From JAIVGV01 sp032229975 (GTDB lineage Bacteria; Acidobacteriota; Blastocatellia; Pyrinomonadales; Pyrinomonadaceae), in the NCBI GenBank assembly GCA_032229975.1, contig JAVXVG010000017.1, forward strand, positions 62,001 through 126,000: a DNA stretch of 64,000 bases, read 5' to 3'. Shown here piece by piece: positions 26,022-35,400 of this stretch. A program made the position numbers and the translations under genes. The notes under the pieces are model-generated. The model worked only from the letters and a program-made list of their open reading frames with translations. It had not been told where the DNA came from and ran no database searches. How positions within the stretch are numbered: position 1 is the first letter of the stretch; every line of letters starts with the position of its first letter.

Positions 26022-26414
26022 ATGAAGAGAATCAAGCTCGTCCTCAAATATATATTCGCGTTGTTCTTCGTGGTGGGCGGCTTCAATCACTTCATCAATA
26101 CCAATTTTTACTTGAAGATCATGCCGCCTTATCTACCTTCGCCTCTGCTGCTCGTTTATCTAAGCGGTGTCATTGAAGTAGCGCTGGGCCTGTTGCTACT
26201 CATTCCGAAGTTTACGCGCGTGGCTGCTTGGGGGCTCATCGCGCTGCTGCTCGGAGTCTTCCCCGCTAACATTCACATGGCGTTTCATCGAGAGCTTTAT
26301 CCGGAGTACGGCAGCGCGGCTTTGTGGTTGAGGTTGCCGCTACAACTCGTGCTGATCGCGTGGGCCTACTGGTACACGTTGCCAAGCACTCGTATGACTT
26401 CGAGTACACGTTAG
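26022..26414 (+). CDS. DoxX-like membrane protein
   Basis: 130 residues with four hydrophobic segments: about 7-22, 40-60, 66-84 and 100-117. The 'FFVVGGFNHF' opening, a conserved Asn/His in the first loop and 'P.N.HMAFH' fit small DoxX-family inner-membrane proteins, which in some bacteria are part of quinone-linked or oxidative-stress complexes. The precise substrate is unknown. It is a single gene with a clear intrinsic terminator 46 bp after its stop. Confidence 0.8.
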   Translation: MKRIKLVLKYIFALFFVVGGFNHFINTNFYLKIMPPYLPSPLLLVYLSGVIEVALGLLLLIPKFTRVAAWGLIALLLGVFPANIHMAFHRELYPEYGSAALWLRLPLQLVLIAWAYWYTLPSTRMTSSTR

Positions 26415-26460
26415 CCGAAACCCAATAACGTTTCATCAAAATCATCGCGACAAAATGAAG

Positions 26461-26495
26461 CGGGCGAGTCCTGTTGGAACTCGCCCGTTTCTTGT
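26461..26495 (+). terminator. intrinsic terminator of the doxX-like gene
   Basis: Stem CGGGCGAGT/ACTCGCCCG (26461-26469 with 26479-26487) followed by TTTCTTGTT. Confidence 0.75.
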
Positions 26496-26524
26496 TGAGC
26501 AATGCTTTCGTTTAGAAGAGGTGA

Positions 26525-26597
26525 TGCCCCCGGCAGGACTTGAACCTGCGACCCCCTGCTTAGGAGGCAGGTGCTCTATCCACTGAGCTACGGGAGC
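26525..26597 (-). tRNA. tRNA-Arg (anticodon CCT)
   Basis: 73 bases forming a full cloverleaf: acceptor GCTCCCG/CGGGGGC, D-arm GCTCAGTGGATAGAGC, anticodon stem CCTGC/GCAGG with loop CTCCTAA, and T-arm GCAGGTTCAAGTCCTGC. Regular structure, unlike several genes of the array further on. The CCA tail is not encoded. Confidence 0.97.
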
Positions 26598-26643
26598 ACG
26601 CGAAGCGAAATTAACAGACGTGCCGCGCGGCAGTCCAGCTTTC

Positions 26644-27165
26644 TCACGATTGATACTTGAGTAGCGCGCGCACGTCGTAGCCTTCGAGTCTTTTGCGTCC
26701 GGGCAAAAACTCTAACTCGATGACGAAGGCGAGACCGACCACCTCGCCGCCCAGACTCTCGACGAGATCGACGACGGCCTTCGCCGTGCCGCCCGTCGCG
26801 AGTAGATCGTCTGCGATGAGGACGCGGTGGCCCTCGCCGACTGCGTCGCGGTGAATCTCCAGAGTGTCTTGTCCATACTCCAACTCATAAGAGATCGAAG
26901 CACACTCGGCTGGCAGCTTCTTCGGCTTGCGCACGGGAACGAAGCCCGCGCTGAGATGATAGGCAATCGCCGGCGCGAAGATGAAGCCGCGCGCCTCGAT
27001 GCCGACGACCGTGTCGATCTTCTCGCCGCGAAACTCGTCGCAGAGCGCATCGACCGTGCGGCGCAAGCCTTCCGGGTGCTTCAAGAGCGTCGTGATGTCG
27101 TAGAAGTTGATGCCCGGCTTCGGAAAGTCCGGCACTTCGCGGATCAGTTTTTTGAGATCGTCCAT
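26644..27165 (-). CDS. apt: adenine phosphoribosyltransferase
   Basis: 173 residues, the normal length. Converts adenine and PRPP to AMP in purine salvage, in the cytoplasm. The PRPP-binding loop VLIADDLLATGGTA (about 115-128) and the family motifs 'FPKPGI.FYDITTLL' near the start and 'GIEARGF' are all present. It is separated from the next minus-strand gene upstream by a short palindromic repeat region, and lies downstream of no obvious operon partner. Confidence 0.97.
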   Translation of the reverse strand: MDDLKKLIREVPDFPKPGINFYDITTLLKHPEGLRRTVDALCDEFRGEKIDTVVGIEARGFIFAPAIAYHLSAGFVPVRKPKKLPAECASISYELEYGQDTLEIHRDAVGEGHRVLIADDLLATGGTAKAVVDLVESLGGEVVGLAFVIELEFLPGRKRLEGYDVRALLKYQS

Positions 27166-27173
27166 GATAGGGA

Positions 27174-27286
27174 ACAGTCAGCACTCAGCAGTCAGTTTTT
27201 CTCGCAGGCCAACCTTCATCGTTACGTTCAGCAACTCATCTCACAGGCGGATCGGCTGAATGCTGAATGCTGACTGCTAAGTGCTG
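27174..27286. repeat. short palindromic intergenic repeats between apt and acyP
   Basis: Two blocks built from the words GTCAGCACTCAGCAGTCAGT (27177-27196) and its near-inverse GCTGAATGCTGACTGCTAAG (27262-27281). The blocks are inverted to each other across about 65 bp, so the region can fold into a long hairpin. Confidence 0.55.
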
Positions 27287-27288
27287 CT

Positions 27289-27564
27289 TCACCTTTCGAT
27301 TCTGAATGAACTGTAAGAGCCTGTGGGATCGAGGCTGAGTTCTTCCACCTGCTCGACGCGGCTGAACTGTGGCCCTGCGGCGAGATCGTGCTTGATGCCT
27401 TCGACGCCTTCGGGCGTCCCTTCGGCGAGAACTTCGACGCGACCGTCTTTGAGGTTTCGCACGTAGCCCGTGATCTGATGGCGCGCGGCGACGCGTTGCG
27501 CGAAGAAACGGTAGCCGACGCCCTGCACCTCCCCACTGACGAAAAACCTGCGCGCGATCTTCAT
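27289..27564 (-). CDS. acyP: acylphosphatase
   Basis: 91 residues from the ATG at 27564, the standard length of the family; an upstream in-frame ATG at 27600 would add 12 unusual residues. The catalytic motifs are intact: 'VSGEVQGVGYRFF' with the phosphate-binding Arg, and 'GYVRNLKDGRVEV' with the catalytic Asn. The enzyme hydrolyses the carboxyl-phosphate bond of acyl phosphates in the cytoplasm. The apt gene follows on the same strand after a repeat region, so co-transcription is possible. Confidence 0.95.
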   Translation of the reverse strand: MKIARRFFVSGEVQGVGYRFFAQRVAARHQITGYVRNLKDGRVEVLAEGTPEGVEGIKHDLAAGPQFSRVEQVEELSLDPTGSYSSFRIER

Positions 27565-27689
27565 CTCAACTGCAAGCCCCTCGCTCGCCAACACACACAC
27601 ACGCGAGACGCGCTATCCTAAAAGAACTACGCGCGCGAAAGCAACGACTGTCGCGCAGATCGATCTCCACGTCGCATCCTTTGACTCAC

Positions 27690-30461
27690 TCAACGCCGCT
27701 CCGTCAACTCTATGATCTTCACGTCGCCCGGCCCGACGCGCACCTTAACAATAGATTGTGATCCTGTTCCAGCGACTTCGAGCGTCGCATCCGAAGTCCA
27801 CTCACGTGCCTGCGCGATCCCCTTACCCATGAGCGCGAGCGTGACATCGGCCCACGCCGCGCGATCAACTTGCGCGAGCCCCTGCTGCGGCTTGAAGACG
27901 CCGCGATTGTTGATGAGCGTGACGACCCACCCGCGATCAGTCCGGTTGATGAGACGCTGTACGTCGCCGGAAACTTTGACGGGCACAACGTCCGCCGCGA
28001 GGTGCGCAAGCACATGCGCCGCCACGGGCGCGAGACGTTCATCCAAGCCGAGCAGATCGGGCACGGCGCAGAAGATGATACGACCTCGACCGATCTTGTT
28101 CGACGTGACGAGCGCATCGCCCGCGCGCGTTCGCATCAACACCTCCGCCCCGCGTAGCTCTGTGCGCGCGTACTCGAAGACTCCGCCGCTCAAGTTCACG
28201 CCCGCGTCGTTCGGCATCAAGCACTCCGCGTCGTCGGCCTCCGCGCTCGTGCCTGTTACATGAACGCCGAGCAGCTCTTCGGGAAGGCCCTTCACCTGCG
28301 CCGCGTTCAAGACAAGCACGCCGCCCTTCGACACGTAGTCGCGCAACTGCGCGATCCACGCGGGCGACCACTCGATGCGCCCGCCGACAACCGCCGCGCG
28401 ATAAGAGTTGACGATGTCGCGCCCTTCATCCGAAGCGACGAGCACGTCGAAGATGTCGCCGAACATTCCGTTGACGAACGATTGTCTATCGGCAGTCGCG
28501 GGCTCGCCCTCGGTCGCGGGCGCAGGATAGTAAGCTGCGCCGAGCAGTTCCCTCAGTGCGCGATCCTGTCGCTCCTGCGGGACGACGCCGTAAGACCACT
28601 GCGGATAGTCCGTCTGATCCCAACCGTGGGCCGGATCGAGCAGGAACGCGACGGGCGTGTAAGGCGTGCCGCGATCTTTATGGCCCTCCGCGAAGCGCAC
28701 GAACTCGTCCGTGATGCGGCCCAAGGGGTTCAACTGGAACGGATGCTCGCCCGGCCCCGGCTTGAAGAACTGATCGAAGCCCTGTTCGAGATAGATCGCC
28801 GACGCGCCCGCCATGTAATAGAGATAATAACTTTTGCGATACCAAGAGAGCGAGGGCCCCATCGTCGCGCCGTAGCGCGTGTGATAGAAGCTCGCAGGGC
28901 CCGCGAAGTTCTGCTGGCGCGTGAAGCTGGTCGCCGTGTCGCCGAAGTTGGCGGCGTGATAGTAGAGAAACGTCGCGCCGTACTGCCGCGCCGCGCCGCG
29001 CTCGAAGGCGACGCGCATCCCGACGCTCGGCATCACGGCGGCGGTCTCCATGCCGATCATCCGCGAGCCCCAACGCGCGAGCGAGTGTGCGAAGTAGGTG
29101 CTTGAAGTGGCCTGCGCCGCGATGAGCTTGTCCCACATTGGGCCCGTCTGCGTGTGAAACATCGCGCTCCATTTTTTATCGAGCGCGCCTGTGAAATATT
29201 TTCGATTAGCTTCGAGCAGATCGCGTCGCGGCGTGGTCGCCGTCAAGTTGAGCGCGGCGACCGCCTGCGGGTCCCACGCGTAGCCGACGTTCTCGCCCGA
29301 TATCCAACCCAAGAATTGATCGCGAAAGTCGCTCGTCAACAACTTCCACGCAGCCTGACCATCAGCTTCCGAGAAAGACGCCGCGCCGTAGTTGATGTTG
29401 ATGGCGAAGGGCGCGCGCGCGTCTCTCAGATAGCGCACGAAGGGGGCCCCCTCTTTCAAGAGCGCGGGTAGCTCGTTGATGTGCACGACGGGGACGATGA
29501 GCGGCGAAGAGAAGATCGGCACGTCCTTCGCGCCTTTGTAAGCCGCGACGTACTGTTCAGGCGTCTCCGCGTTGAAGGGATAGAGCGAACGCTCTGCCAC
29601 AGGCTTATCGTAGCTCGGCCAGAACTCCTTCGAGATATTCCACGGCATCAGGAAGTCGCGACCGGCGACGAGTGGCCTTCGCCACGACTTCGGCACGACG
29701 CCCGTCGCATCAGAGCCGACGAGCGGCGAGAGTTGCGACGTGCTCGCCATCTGTTCGCGCAAGACGCGCATCGCGGCGAACTCAGGCTTCTGCCGGCCTG
29801 TGGGCTTGAACGCGAGATCGTTTGTGAGCAAGAAGCAATCGACGTGGCGTCGCGCTTCAGCCGCGCGCGCGATCTCGAATGAGACGACCGCGCGTCCCTT
29901 CTCCAGAGCGAAGGGAGGCGAGCTGTCCCACGCGAAAGCCCAGCCCCAGTACATCGTCGTCTCGTCGTGCGCGCCGATCACGTCTCGCTCGCCAAACGTC
30001 GTGCGATGCACGACGCGCCCGGATTGCGAGATGGCCGCGTCGAAGTATTCGCTCTTGCCCGCCCAGTCCGCATAGCGCACCCAGAGTCGATACTGGCCCG
30101 CGCGCGGCACTTGCAACTCCTGTGAGATCGTCGCGTGCGTCTCGTCCGCGCTCGCAGCAGCGGAGTTCCATTCGCTCTCGCCTCCCTGCGACCACTCGGC
30201 GGAGACGCCGGGGCCATTCATGCCCCAACCCGGAGCCTGTGCGCGCGGCGGATCGATCCAAGAGGCGTTGATGATCGGATTATTAAGTTTGTCCGTCGAG
30301 AAGCCGCGCATGTTCTCGGCTTCGTACCAGAGATATTCGGGCGAGGCGGGGCGCGTCTGTGTCGTCGATTGCGGAGTCGGCGCGGATGGCCCGTGGTGGG
30401 CCGGCTGTGGTTGTTGCGCGAAGCAGTTGGTGAGAAGCAAGGCGGCGACGCAGAGTCGCAT
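27690..30461 (-). CDS. large secreted protein, probably carbohydrate-active
   Basis: 923 residues from the ATG at 30461, where the product begins with a typical signal peptide (MRLCVAALLLTNCFAQQ; the Cys may be a lipidation site). The frame is open to 30551, but that would put 30 charged residues ahead of the signal. Residues about 60-190 resemble a carbohydrate-binding beta-sandwich (YEAENM ... GQYRLWVRYADW). A long alpha/beta barrel-like part follows. Residues about 640-850 look like the GATase1-like or beta-galactosidase trimerisation fold found in large glycosidases ('YRAAVVGG...LRDYVSKGGVLVLN'). The substrate is unknown. Export to the periplasm or cell surface is likely. Confidence 0.6.
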   Translation of the reverse strand: MRLCVAALLLTNCFAQQPQPAHHGPSAPTPQSTTQTRPASPEYLWYEAENMRGFSTDKLNNPIINASWIDPPRAQAPGWGMNGPGVSAEWSQGGESEWNSAAASADETHATISQELQVPRAGQYRLWVRYADWAGKSEYFDAAISQSGRVVHRTTFGERDVIGAHDETTMYWGWAFAWDSSPPFALEKGRAVVSFEIARAAEARRHVDCFLLTNDLAFKPTGRQKPEFAAMRVLREQMASTSQLSPLVGSDATGVVPKSWRRPLVAGRDFLMPWNISKEFWPSYDKPVAERSLYPFNAETPEQYVAAYKGAKDVPIFSSPLIVPVVHINELPALLKEGAPFVRYLRDARAPFAININYGAASFSEADGQAAWKLLTSDFRDQFLGWISGENVGYAWDPQAVAALNLTATTPRRDLLEANRKYFTGALDKKWSAMFHTQTGPMWDKLIAAQATSSTYFAHSLARWGSRMIGMETAAVMPSVGMRVAFERGAARQYGATFLYYHAANFGDTATSFTRQQNFAGPASFYHTRYGATMGPSLSWYRKSYYLYYMAGASAIYLEQGFDQFFKPGPGEHPFQLNPLGRITDEFVRFAEGHKDRGTPYTPVAFLLDPAHGWDQTDYPQWSYGVVPQERQDRALRELLGAAYYPAPATEGEPATADRQSFVNGMFGDIFDVLVASDEGRDIVNSYRAAVVGGRIEWSPAWIAQLRDYVSKGGVLVLNAAQVKGLPEELLGVHVTGTSAEADDAECLMPNDAGVNLSGGVFEYARTELRGAEVLMRTRAGDALVTSNKIGRGRIIFCAVPDLLGLDERLAPVAAHVLAHLAADVVPVKVSGDVQRLINRTDRGWVVTLINNRGVFKPQQGLAQVDRAAWADVTLALMGKGIAQAREWTSDATLEVAGTGSQSIVKVRVGPGDVKIIELTERR

Positions 30462-30649
30462 CGCGTGGCGCGTGGCGCGAAACTGCGCCGAAGACACAAC
30501 GGCGCGGCGTTCATGATCTCGTCTCACACAACGCCGCGCCTCGAAGCTCATCAGTAAAATCTTAATCAGTGTTCAAATCTACAACGCGAACGATCATGCG
30601 ATGAACTCGCGCACGTTGTTCCTCACGCCTGCGCTTCCGCGCCACGACT

Positions 30650-31426
30650 TTAGCCGAGAGCGTCGAGACATTCGGCGAGCGTGCGCTGGCGACAGGTGTA
30701 CATCGGCGTGTCGCGCAAAGTGAAGCTCGAAGCCTTCGTCTCGCGCAACTCCTGCACGAGATCGAGGAAGTCCGCAGGGTATTCGGTCTCGAAGGCCACG
30801 ACGAACTCTTGATCGTCGAGTCCGAAGGAGTAAGTCGTGTGGAGTTTGACGGACTGGTATTTCGAGCCGATGCGTATGTGCTCGTCCATCATTCCCTGCC
30901 GCTCCTCCGCCGAGAGCGCGTACCATTGCCGCGTCTTCACGAACGGATAGACGAACAGATACTTCGACCGGCCCGGAACGATATGCAAGCGATCTTCGAC
31001 GTGCTCCGGGTTGTCCTTGTCGATGTACATTGAACGCTTCGTCATCGAGAGGAACGACTGCGTCACTTCGAGGTAGCGACCGAGCGTCGTGTGATTGAGC
31101 CGCGCGGTCATCTCCTGCACGGGATCGAGCGCGTAGCCGATGCGCCAGATCATGAAGTCTGCGTTCGAGCGCAGGCCCGTGATCGAGTAGGTGTTCAGCA
31201 GTAGATCGGTGCGGCAGGCTTCGTATGCTTCGACGAACTCGCGCTTGGCCGTCTCGCGTGTCTTGGCGTCGAGCAGTCGCCACTCCGGCCGCACCGTGTA
31301 GAAAGTGAAGCTGACGAACTGACGTGGCAGAGTCTGTCTCGGCGGCTCTTCGGCCACTTGCGTGCCGCGCTCTGCGAGACGCAGCGAGCCGCGCGTGCTC
31401 GCGGGCTGAACGTTGTCCGTGCTCAT
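30650..31426 (-). CDS. hemQ: HemQ/chlorite dismutase-family heme protein
   Basis: 258 residues from the ATG near 31426; the frame extends to 31588, but the upstream part is basic and lacks family features. Matches the HemQ-type branch: 'RSNADFMIWRIGY', 'FVYPFVKTRQWYALSAEERQGMMDEHI', 'HTTYSFGLDDQEFVVAFE' with the probable proximal heme histidine, and 'LRDTPMYTC'. HemQ decarboxylates coproheme to heme b in the coproporphyrin-dependent heme pathway. True chlorite dismutation is unlikely in this branch. The gene is alone on this strand; a cytochrome c lipoprotein gene is divergent. Confidence 0.85.
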   Translation of the reverse strand: MSTDNVQPASTRGSLRLAERGTQVAEEPPRQTLPRQFVSFTFYTVRPEWRLLDAKTRETAKREFVEAYEACRTDLLLNTYSITGLRSNADFMIWRIGYALDPVQEMTARLNHTTLGRYLEVTQSFLSMTKRSMYIDKDNPEHVEDRLHIVPGRSKYLFVYPFVKTRQWYALSAEERQGMMDEHIRIGSKYQSVKLHTTYSFGLDDQEFVVAFETEYPADFLDLVQELRETKASSFTLRDTPMYTCRQRTLAECLDALG

Positions 31427-31690
31427 AAAACCAGACCTTCCTTCCGGGGGACTTTTGGCGGGCGCGACGCGCTGCGCGCTTGGCGTGTCGTGGGCCCGTC
31501 GCGTGAGATAAAAACGGTGTGGCGCGGCGCGCGTGTATTGTGCTGCGCCGCGCGCGAGATTGCAAACCGCGACGGCGCAACTTTGCATGCAATGCGCGAA
31601 CCTCGATACGCACTTCCGGCTCGCGCGCTGCGTGCGTTATACTCGCATCGATTTCACGACAATCGAGAGTAGATTAACGGAGACCTTTCC

Positions 31691-32170
31691 ATGACGCGAC
31701 TCAAGCTCGGCCTGATTGCACTCGCCTGTGCGCTCATAGCCTTCGCCTGCACGACGAACACGAACACCGGCACTGCGACGAACAGCACACATGCGTCGAA
31801 CGCCAATACGACGACGAACGCCGCGCCCGCAAACGCCGCCGCCAACACGAACGCGCCCGCCACGAACGACGCGCTCGCCTCCGCACGCTCGACCTACAAC
31901 AACGCCTGCGCCAAATGCCACAAGGAGACTGGCGAGGGCGGCGTCGCAGACATCGACGGCGAGAAGCTGCGCGTGCCCGGCTTCAAAGGCGGCCACGCGC
32001 TCAAGCACTCGGACGCGGACTACGTCAAGAAGATCAACGAAGGCGGCGACGGGATGCCCAAGTTCAAGGGCCGACTCACGCCTGAACAGATCGACGGGCT
32101 CGTCCACTTCATCCGCACGGAGTTTCAGGCCGGCACAAACGCCGCAGGCACGACGAACACGAACAAGTAA
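31691..32170 (+). CDS. small c-type cytochrome, probable lipoprotein
   Basis: 159 residues. An N-terminal hydrophobic segment ends at Cys20 (LIAFAC), a slightly atypical lipobox, followed by a long Thr/Asn/Ala-rich linker (21-65) that would reach away from the membrane. The heme site is CAKCH (73-77), and Met in 'GDGMPKFKG' is the probable sixth ligand. It is a single-heme, class I-like electron carrier outside the cytoplasm. GGAGA precedes the ATG. A tRNA-Arg gene follows on the same strand. Confidence 0.9.
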   Translation: MTRLKLGLIALACALIAFACTTNTNTGTATNSTHASNANTTTNAAPANAAANTNAPATNDALASARSTYNNACAKCHKETGEGGVADIDGEKLRVPGFKGGHALKHSDADYVKKINEGGDGMPKFKGRLTPEQIDGLVHFIRTEFQAGTNAAGTTNTNK

Positions 32171-32211
32171 GCACACGCCATGCCAATCGCTCCTGCAAGC
32201 GATTAGCTCGC

Positions 32212-32285
32212 GCACCCGTAGCTCAGTTGGATAGAGCATCTGACTTCGAATCAGAGGGCCGCAGGTTCGAGTCCTGCCGGGTGCA
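32212..32285 (+). tRNA. tRNA-Arg (anticodon TCG)
   Basis: Regular cloverleaf: acceptor GCACCCG/CGGGTGC, anticodon stem CTGA/TCAG with loop CTTCGAA, and T-arm GCAGGTTCGAGTCCTGC. A second, more divergent TCG tRNA lies in the array at 39097. Confidence 0.96.
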
Positions 32286-32333
32286 TCACTTTCAAAGTTC
32301 CGCATACACGATCATTTAACAGAATCTAAAAGA

Positions 32334-32370
32334 GAAGCGGCGCGCGACTCGAACGGTTGCGCGCCGCTTC
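32334..32370. terminator. hairpin between tRNA-Arg and the helicase gene
   Basis: 12-bp perfect stem GAAGCGGCGCGC/GCGCGCCGCTTC with a 13-base loop, placed between convergent transcripts. It probably ends transcription from both sides, although U-runs are short. Confidence 0.55.
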
Positions 32371-32410
32371 CACATTACTTTTCCGGCGACTCTTCCATGC
32401 TCCTGCCGTG

Positions 32411-35400
32411 TCAGCAGGTCTCTTCCGCGAGCGAGCGCACGACGACTCGTTGACCACCGATCTCGCCTTCCCACAAAACCGTCGCCGCGCATTCGTGCCT
32501 CAAATATTTCCAGAGCGCGCTGCGTTCGTACTCGTCGAGGTCTGCGGGGATGAGATCGAAGACGGCGCGCGAGGCGACGACGACGAGCTTGCGTCGCGGT
32601 CGCGAGACGGCCACCGTCAAACGACGCGGCTCAAGCAAGAAACCGCTCTCGGCTTGCGCGAACTCTCGATCTGAGACCGTCGCGGAGACGATGATGAGAT
32701 CGCGCTCGCCGCCTTGAAAACGCTCGACCGTGTCGATTGATTCGGCGAGTTCCGGCAGGCGCGTTTGCAGCAGAGACTTCTGCGCGCGGTGCGGCACAAC
32801 GACGCCGATGCCGCGTCGCGCGTCGAGTCCGAGTTGATGTGTCGCGACGCGCGCGATCTCTGTCACGAGTGTCGCCTCGTATTCGTTCGACTGCTGCGAC
32901 CCCGACTCATCGTGCTCGACGACGACGAGGGCCTGTTCGGGCCTGAAGACCGCCGCGAGCCACCCCGTCAAACCTTCGGGCGCGTTGAGCCGCAGTCGAT
33001 TCCCGGAGCGGAAGTTGACGCCGTCTTGCGCATAGACGTGGCGGCGCAGGAAGCCTGCGATCTCCGTGGGGATGCGAAAAGATTCGTCGAGCGCGTCGCT
33101 GCGAAAGCCCGTCTCGCGCAAGGTTTCGAAGATCGAGAGATGTGGGCGCGCGTGTTTCATGTCGCGCCGGCTCTCCTCGTCCCATGCGTGCGCGAGTATC
33201 GGCGGCATCTGTCGATGATCGCCGATGGCGACGAACTGGCCGTCGTCGCGCAAGAACGCGGCGGCTGTCAGAGCCTCCGCGATGCCCATCTGCGAAGCTT
33301 CATCAACGACGACGAGATCGAAAAACTTCTCCGACCAATCGACCGCGCGACCGCGCGCCGCGCCCTGCTTGATCAACTTGTAGAGTCCACCCGGCGTGCC
33401 GCCGACGACGAGCAAAGGCTCTGAGAGCAGCGCGTCCCACTGCTCAGCCGCGCTCGACTCCTCACCACCATCAGCGAATATTTTTTCCACGCCTTCGGTT
33501 GCCTGCTCTCCCGCATCCGCGCACACCTTCGCGATCTTCAAAGTCGCGAGCGGCGCGAGACGCGTGTCGATGTTTGCGCCGTCTTGCGTCGCAGCGTCTC
33601 GCAACTCACGCGCGCGGCGTGCGATGCTCGCGAGCGCGATCTGCGTGGCGGCGTGAGTCCTTGCGCAGACGGCGATGCGGAAAGGACGTGCGGGCGTTGC
33701 GAGTGCGAGGGCGCGCACGAGGGCCATGAAGCCGAGCGTGTGGCTCTTGCCCGTGCCGGGTGGCCCCTGTAGGACGAGGACGCGATCCGCGACCGCTTCG
33801 CCGATGACGCGGCGTTGCGCGTCTGTGAGTCCGCGTGGCTGTTGCGTGCGCGATGCAAGGTCGGCGATCTCTACAGCGTCGCGCAGGCGTCGCGGGCGGA
33901 TCGGTCGCGGACGCTTCGCTTCTTTCGCGTCGCAGAGCCAGCGATAGAGATTGTTGGTCGCACTGTTGCGGCAGGCGTCGAGAAACTTGTCGGCGTTGAG
34001 ATCGTCCGCCATCTCGTCAATAGTGAAGAACGCGCCCGACTCCGGCTTGTGCCGGACGTGCGAGAAGCGGAAGTCAGAATTCTTGAACGTCATCGAGAGC
34101 AGGCGTAGAGAGAGACGGCCCGCGTCGAACTCTTCGACGATGCCAAGCCGACCGCGCAACAGTTTCCACGCAGGAAGCGCGCTACCACCTTCACCGGCCA
34201 GAGGATTGAGCACGACCCAGTCGCCCGCACGAAACTTCGCGACCGGAGCGTGTGCATTCGCACTCATCTCATCGAAGATTTTGCTCGCCGAGTCTTCAGC
34301 GTCGTTCGTATTGTGCGCGTCACCAGCGTCGAACGTGAACGTTGCGCGCTCGCCTCCGGCTGACTTTTCGTAAGCGTCGCAGCGCAGGATGAGCGTGCGG
34401 CCCGTTTGCGCGCGCTGTTCGGGCGGGAGCGCGAGATGCAGGAGGAGTGTCTGCACCTTCGCATGATGTTCGAGGTAGAGAAAATCTTCTAGCGCGCGAC
34501 TTAAGGGAACGGACGCGGGATCGATCTCCGTCTCGTCGAGGCGCGAGAGCGTGAGCGGTCGTTTCTCGACGTGGCGATTCTTCTGCTTGAAACTCTCTTC
34601 AATGTGGCGCAGCGCACGGCAGCGCAGCAAGGCGAGCGCGCGCACGTCTTCCATCGTCACGCCGTTGAAGTTGCTCAGGTAGTTGCGCTCCTGCTCCGTC
34701 GGCTCGGCTTCTCCACCCAACCGGCCCCACGCGGCGTAGGCGTATTCGAGCGGAATCTCCGTGCCGAAGCGCGCTGACGACTCGACGACGTGCGCGCCGC
34801 CTTCTTTGTCGGCGGGCGCAAAGAGTCCGGTCTGCGTGTCGCGCGCGAAGGAACGTGTGGCATCGAAGACGCGTGCGCGAAACTTCGCAGATGTGTCGTG
34901 CGCCGGGTCGTCCCAGCGAAAGCCAAGCTCGCGGGCCACCTCGTAGAGATTCTGGCAGACGTGCGCGAGGTTCATGCGCTCGCAGACTTCGTCGGCGAGG
35001 AAAGAGATCATCGACTGCGTGAGCGCAGGATGCGACGTGAGTAGATCGTAGAACGCAGGAAGCGCGCATAGCGTCTCGAAGTGGCGCGCGAGCGCGTCGA
35101 GCAGCGAGCGTTGACTGCGGCGGTCGAAGAGATAGATGTGAACGGGTGCTTCCCTTCCGTCAGCCGCGCGCGCGATCTGAGGCAGGAGGCGTGTGATCCA
35201 TTCGATGAGCAGAGCGCGCTCCGCATCTGTGTCGGGCGGAGAGTCGGTCGATTCTATAACTTCAGCCGAGCCGCAGGGGCCCGCGACGAGCGCGGACAGA
35301 AGATAGACGCGATCTTCGAGATGATCGCGCTGTGCGTCGATGAAGACTTTAACGAGGTTCGGGTAGGTCGCATCGTCGGGCAACGATCCCCACTCGGAGC

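Noticed and set aside
28260..29105. 281-codon antisense frame opposite the large secreted protein.
   Set aside because: Arg/Ala-rich composition, no ribosome binding site, no motif; a shadow of the real gene.
30650..31426. True chlorite dismutase for chlorate respiration.
   Set aside because: The sequence follows the HemQ branch, and no chlorate reductase genes are nearby.
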